Counted from the stretch's first letter, positions 46,255 to 59,428 are shown. The stretch is DNA of 64,000 nt from Parascedosporium putredinis (GCA_949357655.1 CASHTG010000019.1:1674001-1738000), one strand, 5' to 3'. Numbers and translations are program-made. Notes: generated from the letters alone by a model not told the origin.

Positions 46255-47110
46255 ATGTCTCTGGGCAAATCGGAGGCCCCTGTGCCCAAGGATTTCAAGG
46301 CTGACGATGCCGACAACCTCGAAGATGTACGCATTCATGATCCCTGGTCCCCCAAAAACACTCACTACTCGCTGCGCCTGCACCAAATATATGGATTTAC
46401 TAACACGACGTTGTAGATTGAGAAGCAATTTGCCGTAAAGGGTGAGTGCGCCTAGATCGAGGTCTTCCGTCTCGTCCTCTCTTCTCCCTTCCCAACCTTT
46501 GCGCTCGTCGGTCGCGGCCACCCACAAGATCTCGCGTGGGACTCTAGCAGAAATTTCGGAGAAATGAAGCTGACAATCTTGTTTTTTTCTTTTTCCCTCC
46601 CGACAGCCGTCCAGCACATGCAGACCTACTGGTCCATCCTCGAGAAAGTCAAGGGCTCCGTCCTGCGCCTGACGCGGTGGGACGACGAAATCTTTGCCCA
46701 CCTCAAGGAGGCCTTCCCCGAGTTCGACCCCGCCGAGACGATTAACGAGGACCAGATGAAGAACAAGGAGGGCAAGGACCGGTGGCGCAACTTCATGATG
46801 AAGTACGACAAGCAGGTCAGCGAGTTCAACTTTGGCACCATGCTGCGGTCTAACCCCAAGTTCGAGTACGGCCGTGACGAGACTATTTTCGGTACGTTGT
46901 GTTCCTTGCAACCAGCCCCCGATTCTTCTACATTGAGAAAAAGAGGGCCTTTTCTTTCTATCGCGCGTGGAACTTGCATAGGAATACTAACACATTTCTT
47001 GCTTTTTTAGTCCCCGCATGCAGTTTTACGCCATTGAGATCGCGAGAAACCGCCTTGGATTGAACGACTGGATATGGGAGGCTGCTCAGAAGGAGAAGCA
47101 GAAGGCGTGA
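46255..47110 (+). CDS. PBDC1: PBDC1 family protein
   Basis: Exons are 46255-46326, 46417-46441, 46607-46891 and 47011-47110. The second exon is a 25-base micro-exon. One C is missing from the run 47012-47015, giving 160 residues. The sequence matches the PBDC1 family (yeast YPL225W): KAVQHMQTYWSILEKVKGS, LRLTRWDDEIFAHLKEAFPE, NEDQMKNKEGKDRWRNFMM, YDKQVSEFNFGTMLRSNP and the end MQFYAIEIARNRLGLNDWI. In yeast this protein has recently been reported as a ribosome-associated chaperone for eEF1A folding; that role here is by analogy. Cytosolic, no signal or membrane segment. Confidence 0.92.
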
Positions 47111-48421
47111 GGAGACTAATATCCTTGTTCCGCAAAGCCAGGCCCTCCAAGCAGTAGAACCAACAGGGACCAACACAAAAGGTGTCTTAACACCAATGAT
47201 GCGACGATACCAACTATAGATGGATGGAAGAAACCAATTGGAAATCAAAATAAAAGTGAGGCCAGAGTAAGGGAGAACACCTATTCAGGAACAAGCTGGA
47301 CAGGCAAGATGTATATATGAGGGGCGGAGCATAGCACGGGGTTTCTCGTCTTTTGAGGATCCATAGCGAGGCGCTGCGTCGCGGCTGTCGGAAATCAGGT
47401 TTCCTTGAACTTCGCCAATTCCAATCGAAAAACAGTACCTTCTTTTCACTTTCAATCCCCTTGATTGCTTAATCCGGAAAATCCCCTTTGCCATGGGTAG
47501 CATTGGGAAATGCAGACCCGGCGTCATTTTATTGTCTTTCTGAGCCTCATTCAGCCATTCTCTCTCCCTTGCAGGACTGGATATCCCAGCAAACCAGCAA
47601 CAATCAAGGACTCGGATTGCTATTTTCTCTCTTCTTGGCCTCTCGGCAACAGCATAATACCGACTCGCACTCTCTCTTTTTCTCCCTTGCCTCAATTATT
47701 CCCTTCCCCTGATTTCCACCTTTTGACCATTTCCCTTCTTGGACTCTCTGCCCCTTTCTCCCTTGCCGGGTATCATAGGAGTAGTTATCTGGGGACAGAC
47801 TTCTTGGGATGTATCCCCTAGACCAATTGATGGATGAGCAAGTAGTTGGAAACAATGGAACTATGAGATCATCCCCCATGCTGTTTATATGTGTACCTGG
47901 TGTATCTTTCCATGTCTTCTTTGTAGAGACCTCTTGCAGTCCTAACCTTCCTTCAATAAGATGCCTAGCTCAAAAGCTAGCACTCCTCAAACCAAGCATC
48001 TAATATACCAATGGTCGCGATATATCTACCTAAGCTGAAAACACACCTCTAGCCTTGGCCCCAGAAAAGCCAATACCACTGACGCACAACCCAGGAGAGC
48101 CCAGGGAGGAGGAAGGTCCCATGGCTTAAAAAGAAAAGAAGAAGAAAAAGTCTTTGCCTTGATGTTCTTCTTTGAAGCTCTACCAAAAGGTACCATCACC
48201 TACACTCCTCCCCCTTCTCACCCCTGCACCTCTTCACATTCTCCCTCCTTCCTCTCTCCACTCCCATCCAACTCAACTCGCTCCAGGATTTCAATCCCCC
48301 ATGAGCATGAGTCCCTCCATCTAAAGAGTTTCTCTTCTTCCCCCATCACCCTTGATGTCCTCTTAATCTCACAGCATCTTTCCTCCCGTCCACCTCCAGT
48401 CAACCACCAGGACGAAGGAAG
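47111..48421. other. Intergenic region, 1.3 kb
   Basis: 3' flank of PBDC1 and promoter/leader of the ABC transporter. The 250 bases before 48422 are strongly C/T-rich. No supported gene. Confidence 0.6.
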
Positions 48422-51400
48422 ATGGCCAGACTTCTCAGGAAGATCCCTTTCCTCAAACCCTCCTCCCGGAGCGGCCCATACCCAGCCTCCACCCGCACAC
48501 CTCCCAAGCCGACGTGGCGACACCTCTTCGCCTTCGCCACCCCGCGCCAGCACCTACCCACGCTCCTCCCCGCCCTCGCCACCTGTTTATTCGTCAGCGG
48601 TCTCAAGTCCTTCCTGCCCGTCGCCTACGGCCACTTCTTCAACGCCTTTGCGGCCTGGGGGTCCGGACAGATCACCGTCGATGAGGCGTTCGTGCGGGTC
48701 GTTACTTGGTGCCTCATCCTCGTGGCCATGGGAGCCGCCACGTGGTTGTCTAATGGACTCTTCATGGCGGCGTGGATCGCGTTTGGCGAGAGCCAGGCAA
48801 AGACGGCGAGGCGGGAGGTGTTTGACGCGCTCTTGAAGAGGGAGATGGCGTGGTATGATGTGCAGGCTGACGGTATAGCAAGCTTGCTAACCCGGATCGA
48901 AACGTAATTCCCATCCCATTCCTTTATTCTCTCTCGCATGGAATCGGACGACTGACACTAGGCCCAAAAATGACCCATCACAGCCAAACCCGCGAACTCC
49001 AGCTCGCAAGCTCCCAAGTCTTTGGCTTCGTCGTCTGCGACGCCGTAACCAGCATCGCGTGCTTCGCCCTCGCCCTCGCCTCCTCCTACCAGCTCACTCT
49101 CGTCCTCGCCGCCAGCGTCCCCCTGTCCTCTCTCATCTTCCACTACGCCACGAAACCCCTCGACCCCGCCATCGACGCGCAAAAGCGCTCCTCGCCGAGG
49201 CCTCCAAGCTCGCCGCCGCGTCCGTCAACGCCGTGGACACCGTCAAGGTCTTTGGCGGGTTCGACGTCGAGGCCCACAAGTACGCCTCCGCCGTCCGCCG
49301 CGCCGCCGTCTCCTACCTCGTTCAGGCGCGGTGCAACGCTCTCCAGGTCGGCTACGCCCAGATATGGGTGGTGGCGCTCTTCGTGGCGGGCTTCTGGTAC
49401 GGCATCGCCCTGGTGGAAGGCGGCGCGGCCCCGGGCGTCGTGCTCACCACGTTTTACGCGACGCTTGCCGCGCTCCAGGGGTTCGAGGCCCTGATACCCC
49501 AGTGGCTCGTTCTATCCAAGGGCATGGCGGCAGGGCTGGAGCTCAGGCAACTTACAGACGTTCAAGGGGAGGAAGGGAAATCCGGAGAAGGGAATGATCA
49601 TTCGGGTGAAAGGGGGGACAGAAAACCTGGCCGCCTAAGTGTCTTGGCCATGTTGTAGCAGAAGAGGTAGGTATCCCCCTTCCCGCGTCCCATGCTTCCC
49701 ATTCCGAACATCTCAGTTCCAGACGCACTAACACCAGAGACACTGTGCCCGTCTATCCCAACTATTAGATTAGTTTTGCCTACCCTTCCAATCCGTCCCG
49801 GCAGGTATTATCTTCGTCCTCCTTTGTCTTCCCCGCCGGCCAAGTCACATTCCTCGTCGGCCGGAGCGGCTCCGGCAAGAGCACCATCGGCAACCTGATG
49901 CTGCAGTTCTACCAACCCACGACTGGGCGTATCCACATCGATGGGCGGCCACTCAGCTCCCTCAGCCGCGTATGGCTCCGCCGGAACGTCACGCTCGTGC
50001 AGCAATCAAGCGTCTTGTTTCGCGATACCCTCTTCCGCAACGTGGCACTGGGCCACCCACAACCGGACAGCACAAGGCACGACGACATCGTGGCGGCTTG
50101 CGAGGCGGCGCTGCTCCAGTCCACCATCAGCTCGCTACCCCTCGGTGGGGACACGGTGGTCGGGCCCGGAGGGTACGATCTCTCTGGAGGGCAAAAGCAG
50201 AGGGTAGCCCTAGCGCGTGCCAGACTACGGAACACGCCCATCCTGATCCTCGACGAGGTCACCAGCGGCCTTGATCAGCTGAGCCGGACGCTCATCATGG
50301 AGGCATTACGGGAGTGGAGAAAGGACAAGACGACGATTGTCATCACGCACGACGTGTCGCAAATCGGAGACCGCGACTACGCCTATGTCATGGACAACGG
50401 ACAAATTGTGCAGCAGGGTTTCAAAGGCGACCTTCTCGAGGAAGCCGGATCCCTCTTCACCTCCTTGCTGGAACCTGCGCTCGAAAAAGCCACCAGCACG
50501 GACTCGAAATTGGACGCGAATGAAAAAGAACCAGCACCAGTATCAACACCTAGAACGAATTCTCTGGAGTTGGAGAAAGAGGTAGCGGGACGACCAGCTA
50601 GGAGCAGATTGTCCCTTCGACTCTTGGAAACGATGGAACGCGAAATTAGCATCTCGCGGCAATCGAGCGTTTCCCGGGGCTCCTGGCTCGTAGGCCATCG
50701 TCAATATTCGCGAAGCTTGCGCGCCGGCCGGCGCCGAGAAGCGGAAGTCGTGGATTCATGCAGCTGCACCGAAACGACGCTTACGTCTGCCGATTCAGAA
50801 GCCACCGCCCTACGGCCACTGACTCGTTCCAACGAGCTGGTGCCAATTTCTCCGGTCCGCGAAGACGGATTGGAGAAGCGGTTGGACGTAAAGACTCGCG
50901 ACAGCGAGGGGACTTTACCCAGTTCAACTTTACTAGCGAGTCGGAGCAGTCCAACTCGCGTGATTCAACCTTTGAGTTACTGGAGGCCATGGGTCGATCC
51001 ACGCAAGACTCGCGCCAGACACGCCCCGAGCTGAGAATAACGCCGCCCCAGGGGAAGGGTGATGATAAAACAGGTTGGAAATGGAGAAAGGGAATGAGCG
51101 CTGGCTCCGATATGGAAGCCGACAAGAAAATAACGGGGGTAGGACCCGAGAGCAGCCCTGACGCTGAGAAGTTTGATAGCAACACATCCATCACTAGCAT
51201 CCTTCGCACCGTGTGGCCCCAACTCGGAACACCCCAACGGATCATGCTCATCCTCGGCCTCGCAAGCTGCGTCGTAGCGGCGGCGGCAAATCCTGCCTTC
51301 TCGTACTCGTTCTCGAGACTCTTGGCGGCTTTCTGGGAGCCGACGGGCCGCCTAGCGGCAGGCCAACCGTGGGCATTAATCATGATTGGTGTCGGGGTGG

Positions 51401-53014
51401 TGGACGGGGTCTCGCTGTTCGGGAGCCGATATCTGCTCGAGTACGTCGGACAGGCGTGGGTCGATGGGCTCCGGGCAGAGGGCTCAAGCGCATCCTGCAC
51501 CAGCCCAAGACGTGGTTCGACACCTCGGGCCAGGACGCGGGCAAGGTTATCGAATGTCTAGACCGCAACGCCGAGGAGATGCGCAATATCGTGGGGAGAT
51601 TCCTGCCGAGCATCGTCATAGTCAGCGGCATGGTGGGGGCCTCGATAACGTGGGCGCTGGTGGTGTCGTGGCAGCTCACCCTCGTGGCATTGTCGTCCAT
51701 TCCCGCCTACGGGCTGGTGATAGGGCTCCTGTCGCACGTGAGCGGGAAATGGGAGAGCAGGTGCAACAGCGCAGCGGAGGAGACGAGCGCGGTGGCGCGG
51801 GAAGCGTTCGTCAACGTGAGGGTGGTACGGGCCATGACGCTCGAGAGGCACTTTTCCGCCACGCACGAGAAGGAGGCGGCCAAGATCTTTTCTCTCGGGG
51901 TCAAGAGGGGCGCGTACACGGGGATATGCTACGGCTTGCAGCAGTCTCTCAACCTATACGTCACGGCGCTGGTGTTCTGGTACGGCATGTGGTTGCTGAC
52001 GAACACGAACTCGGTCACGGTGGCTGGAGTGATGCAGGTGGTCAACTTGCTGCTACTCTCGATCGGCACGGCGGTGGGCATTCTCTCGTCGATACCGCAA
52101 ATCTCGGGGGCGAGGGCGGCGGCGGTGCAGATGCTCAACTACGCGAGTCTCCCGGAAACTTCGCCGCGCGAGAACGACGGTACGAGGATGGCGCTGTCGC
52201 CGTTTCCGATCTGCTTCCGGAACGTTTCGTTTGCGTACCCTTCGCGGCCGGGCCAACAAGTGCTCAGAAACTTGTCATTGCAGCTTGAGTGCGGGACCAG
52301 AGTTGCCATTGTGGGACCCTCGGGCTGTGGCAAAAGCACGCTCGTGGCCCTTCTTCTCGGTCTTTACGAGCCGTCAATGCCCCATCTCTCTGAGACCGAA
52401 GGGGAAAGGGGGCAAATAAATCAAGAAAAGGAGCAAGAGAACTTCAATGCGGGGTCGCTCTCCTTTGGAGGAGTTCCTTCCTCGCAGGTCAATATTGCCC
52501 ATCTACGATCTTCCATAGCATATGTCCCGCAGACGGCATTCCTCTTTCCAGCAACCATTGCAGAGAACATTGCCTATGGCATCCCGGAGAAGCACCCATT
52601 GCGTTCCTTGGACAATATCGCGCAAGCGGCACAACAGGCGGGGGTCCGCGAGTTCATCGAGAGCCTCCCAGAAGGCTACTGGACGCTTGTCGGAGACGGG
52701 GGTCAAACGCTGTCGGGCGGCCAGGCGCAGAGAGTATGCCTAGCGAGGGCACTGGTGCGGAATCCCCGGCTCCTCGTCATGGACGAGCCAACGAGCGCAT
52801 TGGACGGAGAGAGCGCGGAGGCTGTCCGGAGGACCGTCACAGAGCTGGAAGGGGTGAGGGAGGGCCGGATGGGGGTGGTCGTGGTGACGCACTGTAGGGC
52901 GATGATGAAAGTCATGGATCGGGTTGTTTGCCTGGAAGGGGGTTGCGTGGTGGGGAAGGCTCGTACGAGGGGTTGCTGGAGAAGAATGCGAGATTTGCCC
53001 AGTTGGTGGGCTGA
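48422..53014 (+). CDS. Full-length ABC exporter (ABCB/MDR type), resembling the STE6 a-pheromone exporter
   Basis: Exons are 48422-48903, 48984-49666 and 49769-53014. Five missing bases (near 49185, in 49612-49617, 50908-50911, 51480-51482 and 52952-52955) make 1471 residues. Layout is TMD1-NBD1-linker-TMD2-NBD2. NBD1 has Walker A GRSGSGKS, signature LSGGQKQRVALARA and Walker B ILILDEVTSGLD. NBD2 has GPSGCGKST, LSGGQAQRVCLARA and LLVMDEPTSALD. Each TMD has about six segments. The linker of some 180 residues is Ser/Arg/Glu-rich. NBD2 carries a charged insertion of about 30 residues between Walker A and the Q-loop. The VQQSSVLFRDTLFRN block of NBD1 is closer to yeast Ste6 than to multidrug pumps, so export of a farnesylated a-type pheromone is plausible. 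A multidrug role is the alternative. Confidence 0.9.
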
Positions 53015-56000
53015 GAATAGGGCGAAGCGATGGATAGGCTATCGGGAGGATTTGGAGGAACTGGTGACTACGAATGGATCAGGCCACTGGGCGAAGCTGG
53101 ATTGTATTTTTATTTGGTTCTCTATTGCTTGAGGAGTCGATTACTCGAGATCGCACTTTCCGTACCTAATTGCCCCTAATGAGAAGAATGCCGTACATTA
53201 TATCATTGCGTTCAAGTTATCTTCACGATCTAGACTACTTACATCGCCTGTGTCAGGTTGAAGGCCTTGCCAAGGCGCCACCCTTTACTCCGATGTGCGA
53301 GTCCGCTTGTAAGTGACGATTGTGTTCCCCCTTTCGCGGTGCATGGTCAAAGGGCCGCCGTCCCTAACACCACCTGGTCGGACATGCGCAGGTCATGGAC
53401 GCAATAGCGACATGTCGGCGCCGTGCATTAGCCATCCCGGGGTTTCAATTTCTTCCGGCCCGTCAATCTCGATCACTGCCCAAGGCCGGGGCGGGAGAGG
53501 TGGGCGCGTGCCGTCTAGGCTCGAGGTGTGGACCGCACGACCCATGGAGGCACGGAGCCAACAAAATTCGAGGAGCTTGGGCCCTGCCAGGGGCCAAGAA
53601 GCGACTTTCCAGATTAGGACGAGGATACGCGTATTCGCTCTGTTTTCGTTCGGTGCAATCTCACTCATCGTCTGGAGAGATCGAAACCCGAAACCCGGTG
53701 GACTGGAGATTGCTCAAGGGACGGACTTAACGACGGCAGCAGGGGAGGGGTGTGCCTTGGCAACGGGGAAAAGCTTTCGCGAAGCTAACCAAGCCCCCGG
53801 ACGGGACAGGGGCCGGTCAGGGTGAGGACCGGGACGGAGGACGTCCTCATCTCAAACTCGGGATCACTTGAAAGGAACGGCGACCATCGTAGGCTCGACG
53901 CAGACAAGGATGGATTCGGTGATGGCGCTTTCGAGACCACATTCCTCATCACCAATGTCCTTGGGATGGAGCGGCGGACCCAACCGAGGAGATCCATCAA
54001 GAAGAGACCTTAATGGGGTTTGTCTTCTTGCTAGTGGAGAAATGGAGAAACTGGGGCACCTTTCTTTTCCCCACGTCCCACAAAGCTCGATGAATCCACT
54101 CAAGGTATTCTCTCATGGCCAGGCTAATGTGGCTAGAAAACGCAAGCCGGCTCGACTCTGATAACAAGCAAGTGATGTTTCCGCAGGTCTCCAAACGTGT
54201 TCATGTCCAAGGATACGGCATCATCCAAGAGGACGCGACAAAGTCCCTTGTGCTGTCAAGCGGCATCCGCGTTGTGAAAGCCTGGCAGCTCGTTATCTCC
54301 GTCCTGTATTATCAATAGGTGGCTTCTTTCTTTCCAGTCATGTACAAGAGAAATTACTCAAGTCGGTGCACAATGCTGGGGGTAATAATAGACGACTGCT
54401 AAGACTCGCATCAAGAACCCAGAGGTATGGCGTCAATGGCGATTTGTTCCTTTGTGGAACAGAACATTGAACCCGTCGGAGTTGGTGTGGGACGGGCCAT
54501 GGGTATTCAGTCTCACAGGCCTCAGGGCAACCGGAATTGGGGGTTGCGCAATCTTGCCCCAAATGAGCGCCAATCACCGGGGCGCGGGGTCTTGTAAAAC
54601 CCCGATACCTTTCAGGGCGTTAGTACGTGCAGACAACGCGTGGACTAGACAGGCAGCTCGTAGTCCACAACCACAATGTTGAAAGAGTCACCGAGTATTA
54701 TCGATCCTTCCTTCCTGCATTTGGGTTTTCCAAGTCTCGACGAGATATTCTACATCTAGCAGCCCTGAACACTGCCTCAATCTATTAATTCATGCTTTTC
54801 AAGCAGAGAGCTGAAACGATCAACAAGAGTATAGTTTAGTTTAGTCGGGGGTCAGAGCGGATAGGCTCGATGTTCAAGTCGTCTTGTACCACGTCAAGAC
54901 CATGTTAACCTTTCAAGAGAAAGCTCCATAATAACTGGGTTGATGGTCCCATTCTTGGGCATTCGTTCGATCTAACGAATCGTCAAATCATCCTGGATCC
55001 ACGGATCAGTGGGACCATGGGCATTTGATGAGCCAGACCCGCAGACAACCCCACTGGATTCTACCTTAAGGGGTTGAACCCGCAGTCTAAAGCTTCATCC
55101 CCGGCGCCCAAAGGAGAGAGATTCAGCGGGTTCAATCTCTCCAATAGATGCATCCATGGATCCATTGGTTGGATCTCTGTAATAGGCTGGCTTTAAGCCA
55201 AACTAGACCTCGCCATCCAACATCAGATCAATTGTTCATCAAGTGCCTCGAATGGTCTTGCGGCAAACGTACTACCGAATGAATGAGTGAATGACCCCCT
55301 TCAATTGATCCTTCATCCCCTCATGTGCCTCCCTCAGGTGCACCTTCCTTTCATCTTCATAGGCGTTTATAAAGTCCGAGGCCAGTTTCTCTTATCCCCG
55401 CTTCCGTGGGTAGTACCTGCCGCGCGTGGGAAAATAGGATCGAGGCAACTCTTCCATTGATGCGGGCAGGCATACTAGCGAGTGGTGTCGCCAGGCCGGA
55501 CATCGATATCCGAGAAAGCAAGTAATTTTCTTTTGTCTGGTCGAGCCACCTTTGGAAAACCATCCTTGGACTCGACTGGGAACATTCGTCGCCGAGTCCA
55601 AGACACTGTTTTCCTTGTCCCCGCTCCAACAACGTGGAAGAGAAGAGACGAAGAAGCAAGGCAAGCGCCAATAATACTTGTACTCCATCAAAGTGGTACG
55701 AAGTACTTGTAGTTCTGGTTCCTGTGCTCTTTTGGTATCGAAAGTTCTTGCCATCTCAACCAAAACATTTGCTTGGCCACCGCCTCCGTGGCGTTTTGTT
55801 ATTACCCTCGACCCCTGAACTATTATCGGCCGAGTTGATCTGGTCTGCTCCGTCAAGCCTTCTCCCTAAATTACTCAAGGAAGCCCATTTATCCTAGTCC
55901 CGAATCCCGGTTCTTCTTGAGCTTGGGAAGGTAAACCGGGAATCTAACCAAGAAAGAGAGACAGAGAAAGACAGAGAGAGAGAAACAGAAGCCGAATCAA

Positions 56001-57542
56001 AACGAGGTTCGAGAAGTAAAAAAGAAACCCGCCCAAGACCTTCTTAACCTCGAGAGCTAAGTCCCATTTGCACTGGTCTGCAGGCTCAACGCACCAACTC
56101 TCCTCCGGCAAAGGGACCCTCCCCCGGAGCCATCCCACCTTCATGCAGCTCCCAACTCCGATGCTCAAAATGACAGGGGTCGAGGAGGGGGTGGGAGTCA
56201 GGGATGCAGCCCGCCTGTGCAGAGGAGCAAAAAGAATGAAACCGAGAAAAACGAACTCGGGTTTTGTTTGTTCTAAATTCCGCCGGCCGAATCCCGCCCC
56301 TCCTCTGCCACACACCTCATACGGCTTTGGCGCGTGGGATCCTTTTGCCTCTGCTTCTTGTTCGCTGTCAAGGCGTGAAATGCTGTGAAAGTTGACCTAC
56401 ATCGGCACGTCTTTTCCGGGTCGGGGAGGGACATGAAGCAGTTTCCTTTGCAGCCCTCTCCCTTGCCTTCACTGTTCCTCCACCCCTCCCTCTTTCGGAG
56501 CAACTCTTAGGAACTCTGATCTGAATAACAATACCTTGACATTATCAAGAAGAAAAACGAAACAAGTGAGTTTATGACGGGGAAAGGAGGAGCAGACAAA
56601 AAGAGAGAGAATAAAAATGAACCAGGTGAGGTAGGAATCCGGAAACAGTGAAGCAAAGGGCTAGAGAGCACGAGCAAAGAAGCGCCACCGGAAGCGCTGC
56701 AAGTTTGCAACCACACACACCCCCTGGCTCCCGTTCGATGATACAAGCCTCATGTCCCCATTGTATTTTGTTTAATAGAACCAGCTCATGTCAATACCCC
56801 TGTCTGCTGCTTTTACTTGTTGGAGCTGTCACTTTTTTCAACCCTTCTATCCTTCCCTTCCCCCATCTTTCCCGCTCGTTCTCAGACACCCACCGGCTCT
56901 CTCTGCCCTCCTTTTTCTCGGGCTAGACTTGTTATCCGCTAGCCGACACCCCGGATCCCGTTGGACCCCAAACATAGCTCGCTCCAACTATATACATATA
57001 TACATGAACCTCCTCCCTCTTGTCGGATCTCCTACCCCCATCCCACCACCACCAAAACAGCATTTTTAAGTCCATCCGATCACCACATCACAAGGACGTG
57101 AAGACGAAGACGAGCTCACACGCACCTATCAATTGCCTTGCGCCCTATTTGCTACGTATGTAAGCTAGTTTCTTTTCTTAGTTCCCCGCTCCGGTGGCTG
57201 TCCGGTCCGTCTTGGCAGTCATGTCCCGGCGAGGAATGGCCGGGGCAAACGCCAGCGTCTTTTGGTCTTGGCGAGTGGCGAGTCTAGCGCACAGGATACT
57301 TTTTCGGTTCAACGACAGGTTCTTCAAGAATCTAATACCGGTAGAAGTGAGAGCAAACCGGGAATGCCTGTGGCCTCCATGCGCCGCGCAGCGGCCCGGG
57401 AAACCAGCTAGAAGACGCAGACGAAGACTGCTAGAACACTACGGAGCTCTCCAAGATCTTGGAATCGTTGTTTCTCATGCACAGGTCGCTAACATACCAC
57501 TAGACAAAAGCAGCACAAAACAAGGCATCTCGAGGCCTCATA
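53015..57542. other. Long intergenic region, 4.5 kb
   Basis: No supported gene. A small hairpin, GAGAGATT with AATCTCTC around a 10-base loop, sits at 55116-55141. One copy of the palindrome ATGGATCCAT is at 55156-55165. GA-rich sequence lies near 55950-55990 and C/T-rich sequence near 56850-57060. Confidence 0.5.
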
Positions 57543-59428
57543 ATGGCTCCTCCAGCCGAAAACGACGCGTCCCACGCGGCGCCCCTCCACCGCGGGCACC
57601 CTCTCGTCCAACGAGCCCACCCTCGCCGAGAGGACGGAGCTCGCCCTCGCCGAGGGCCACGACGCCGACATCCCCTCCAACATTGGCTACGTCCTCGACG
57701 AGAGCGGCGAGAAGAGGCGGCGCCAATCCATCTCCGCGCAGCGCCGCGCCTCTCTCCAGCACCGCACCTCCACCTCGTCCGCCGTTGCGCCCGCCGGCAG
57801 CGAGGACCAAGATGCGGCCGAGGCCGACCCTGAGAAGGGTGTTTCGGACGGCGAGGTCGCCGACGAAAACATTGTTTGGTGGGACGGGCCCGAGGATCCT
57901 GAGAACCCTGCCAACTGGCCCTCGTGGAAGAAGGTCGTCATGTGCGGCTTCGTGAGCGGCTTTACCTTTATCACCCCCTGGCTTCATGTAAGTTCTCATC
58001 TGCTCCTTTTCTTTTCACTCCTTTTTCCCCGTCACGTCTCTCTTCACCGGATTAGCAATTGTCTATCCTCCGCACCAGCAGGAGACACGCGATCCATGGA
58101 ATAGTCTCGGCTGACCAGTTCGATAGCCATGTTTGCTCCCGGTGTGCCCCAAATCATGGTCGAGTTCGAGAGCCGCAGCCCCCTCCTCGCTTCCTTTGTC
58201 GTCTCCGTCTACGTCCTCGGTTTCGCCGCAGGACCTCTCGCTTTCGCCCCGCTCTCCGAGATCTACGGCCGCCTCTGGGTCTACTTCGCCTCCCTCATCC
58301 TCTTTGGAGTCTTCATCATCGCCTGCGCCCTCGCCCCCTCCCTCTCCACCCTCATCGCATTCCGCTTCCTCAGCGGCGTCTTCGGCGCCTGCCCCTCACC
58401 AACGGCGCCGGTACCATCGCCGACATGATTGCGCAGGAAAAGCGCGGTGTCGCCATGGCCATCTTCAGCATCGGTCCCCTGCTCGGTCCCATCATCGGCC
58501 CCGTTGCCGGAGGTTTCCTTGCCGACGCCGAGGGCTGGCGCTGGATCTTCTGGGTCCTCGCCATTGCCATCGCCGTGCTCGCCATCGGCATGGCCATCTT
58601 TATGCGCGAGACCTATGCCCCCGTCCTTCTCGAGCGCAAGGCGGCCCGCCTCCGCAAGGAAACTGGCAACCCTCTGCTCCGCTCCAAGCTCGACACCGGC
58701 CTCTCCCCGCGCGACCTCTTTGTCCACAGCATCGTCCGCCCTTGCAAGCTCCTCATGTTCGACCCCATCTCCATCATCTTCGCCCTCTACCTCGGTGTTG
58801 TCTACGGCTACCTCTACCTCATGTTCACCTCCATCACCCAGGTCTTCACCCTCTCCTACGGCTTCTCCGCCTCCAACGTCGGCCTCGTCTTCCTCGGCCT
58901 CGGCGTGGGTTCCATGATTGGCGTCGTCTTCTTCTCCGTCACCTCGGATCGCTACATCAAAAAACGCGCGGCGGAGGCCGAGGTCAAGGCCGCCGAGACC
59001 GGTATTCCCTCCGAGGGCATGAAGCCCGAGTACCGTCTCGCCCCGCTGCCCATCGGCGCCATCCTGCTCCCCTCGGCTTCTTCCTCTATGGCTGGACCGC
59101 CGAGTACCCGGAAAAGATCCACTGGATCGTCCCCATCATCAGCCACGTCTTCATCGGCATCGCCATCCTCATCATCATGCTTTCCCTGCAAATGTACCTC
59201 GTCGACGCCTACACCATCTACGCCGCCTCCGCCCTCGCCGCCAACACCGTCGTCAGGTCTACCGCCGGCGCCGTGCTACCGCTCGCCGGCCTCGAAATGT
59301 ACGAGAAGCTCGGCATCGGCTGGGGCAACAGCTTGCTCGGCTTCGTCTCTCTTGCTCTCGTCCCCGTACCCTTCTTGATCAAGAAGTACGGCGAGACGCT
59401 GAGGAAGAAGTACCAGCCCAAGCTTTAA
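57543..59428 (+). CDS. Major facilitator superfamily transporter, DHA1 drug:H+ antiporter type
   Basis: Exons are 57543-57987 and 58127-59428. Five missing bases are inferred: two near 57576-57585, and one each in C runs 57974-57978, 58392-58395 and 59069-59072. Corrected length is 583 residues. A hydrophilic N-terminus of about 125 residues (SSNEPTLAERTELALAEGHD, DADIPSNIGYVLDESGEKRR) ends at WWDGPEDPENPANWPSWKK, the conserved entry to TM1. About twelve membrane segments follow. Motif A is PLAFAPLSEIYGR and motif C is GPLLGPIIGPVAGGFL, both typical of the 12-TM DHA1 group in the plasma membrane. The C-terminus is LIKKYGETLRKKYQPKL. The substrate cannot be told. The N-terminal 15 residues are the least certain part. 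Confidence 0.88.

Noticed and set aside
55116..55141. Hairpin GAGAGATT/AATCTCTC as a possible RNA element
   Set aside because: Only 8 bp with a 10-base loop in gene-free DNA; stems of this size are expected by chance in a window this long.
3803..59428. Programmed -1 ribosomal frameshifting as cause of the many frame breaks
   Set aside because: It would be needed up to six times per gene in unrelated housekeeping genes, without slippery heptamers; base loss in short homopolymers explains it better.
3803..59428. A large pseudogene or RIP-mutated region
   Set aside because: RIP gives C-to-T changes and stop codons, not single-base losses; the protein domains are otherwise well conserved, with catalytic residues intact.
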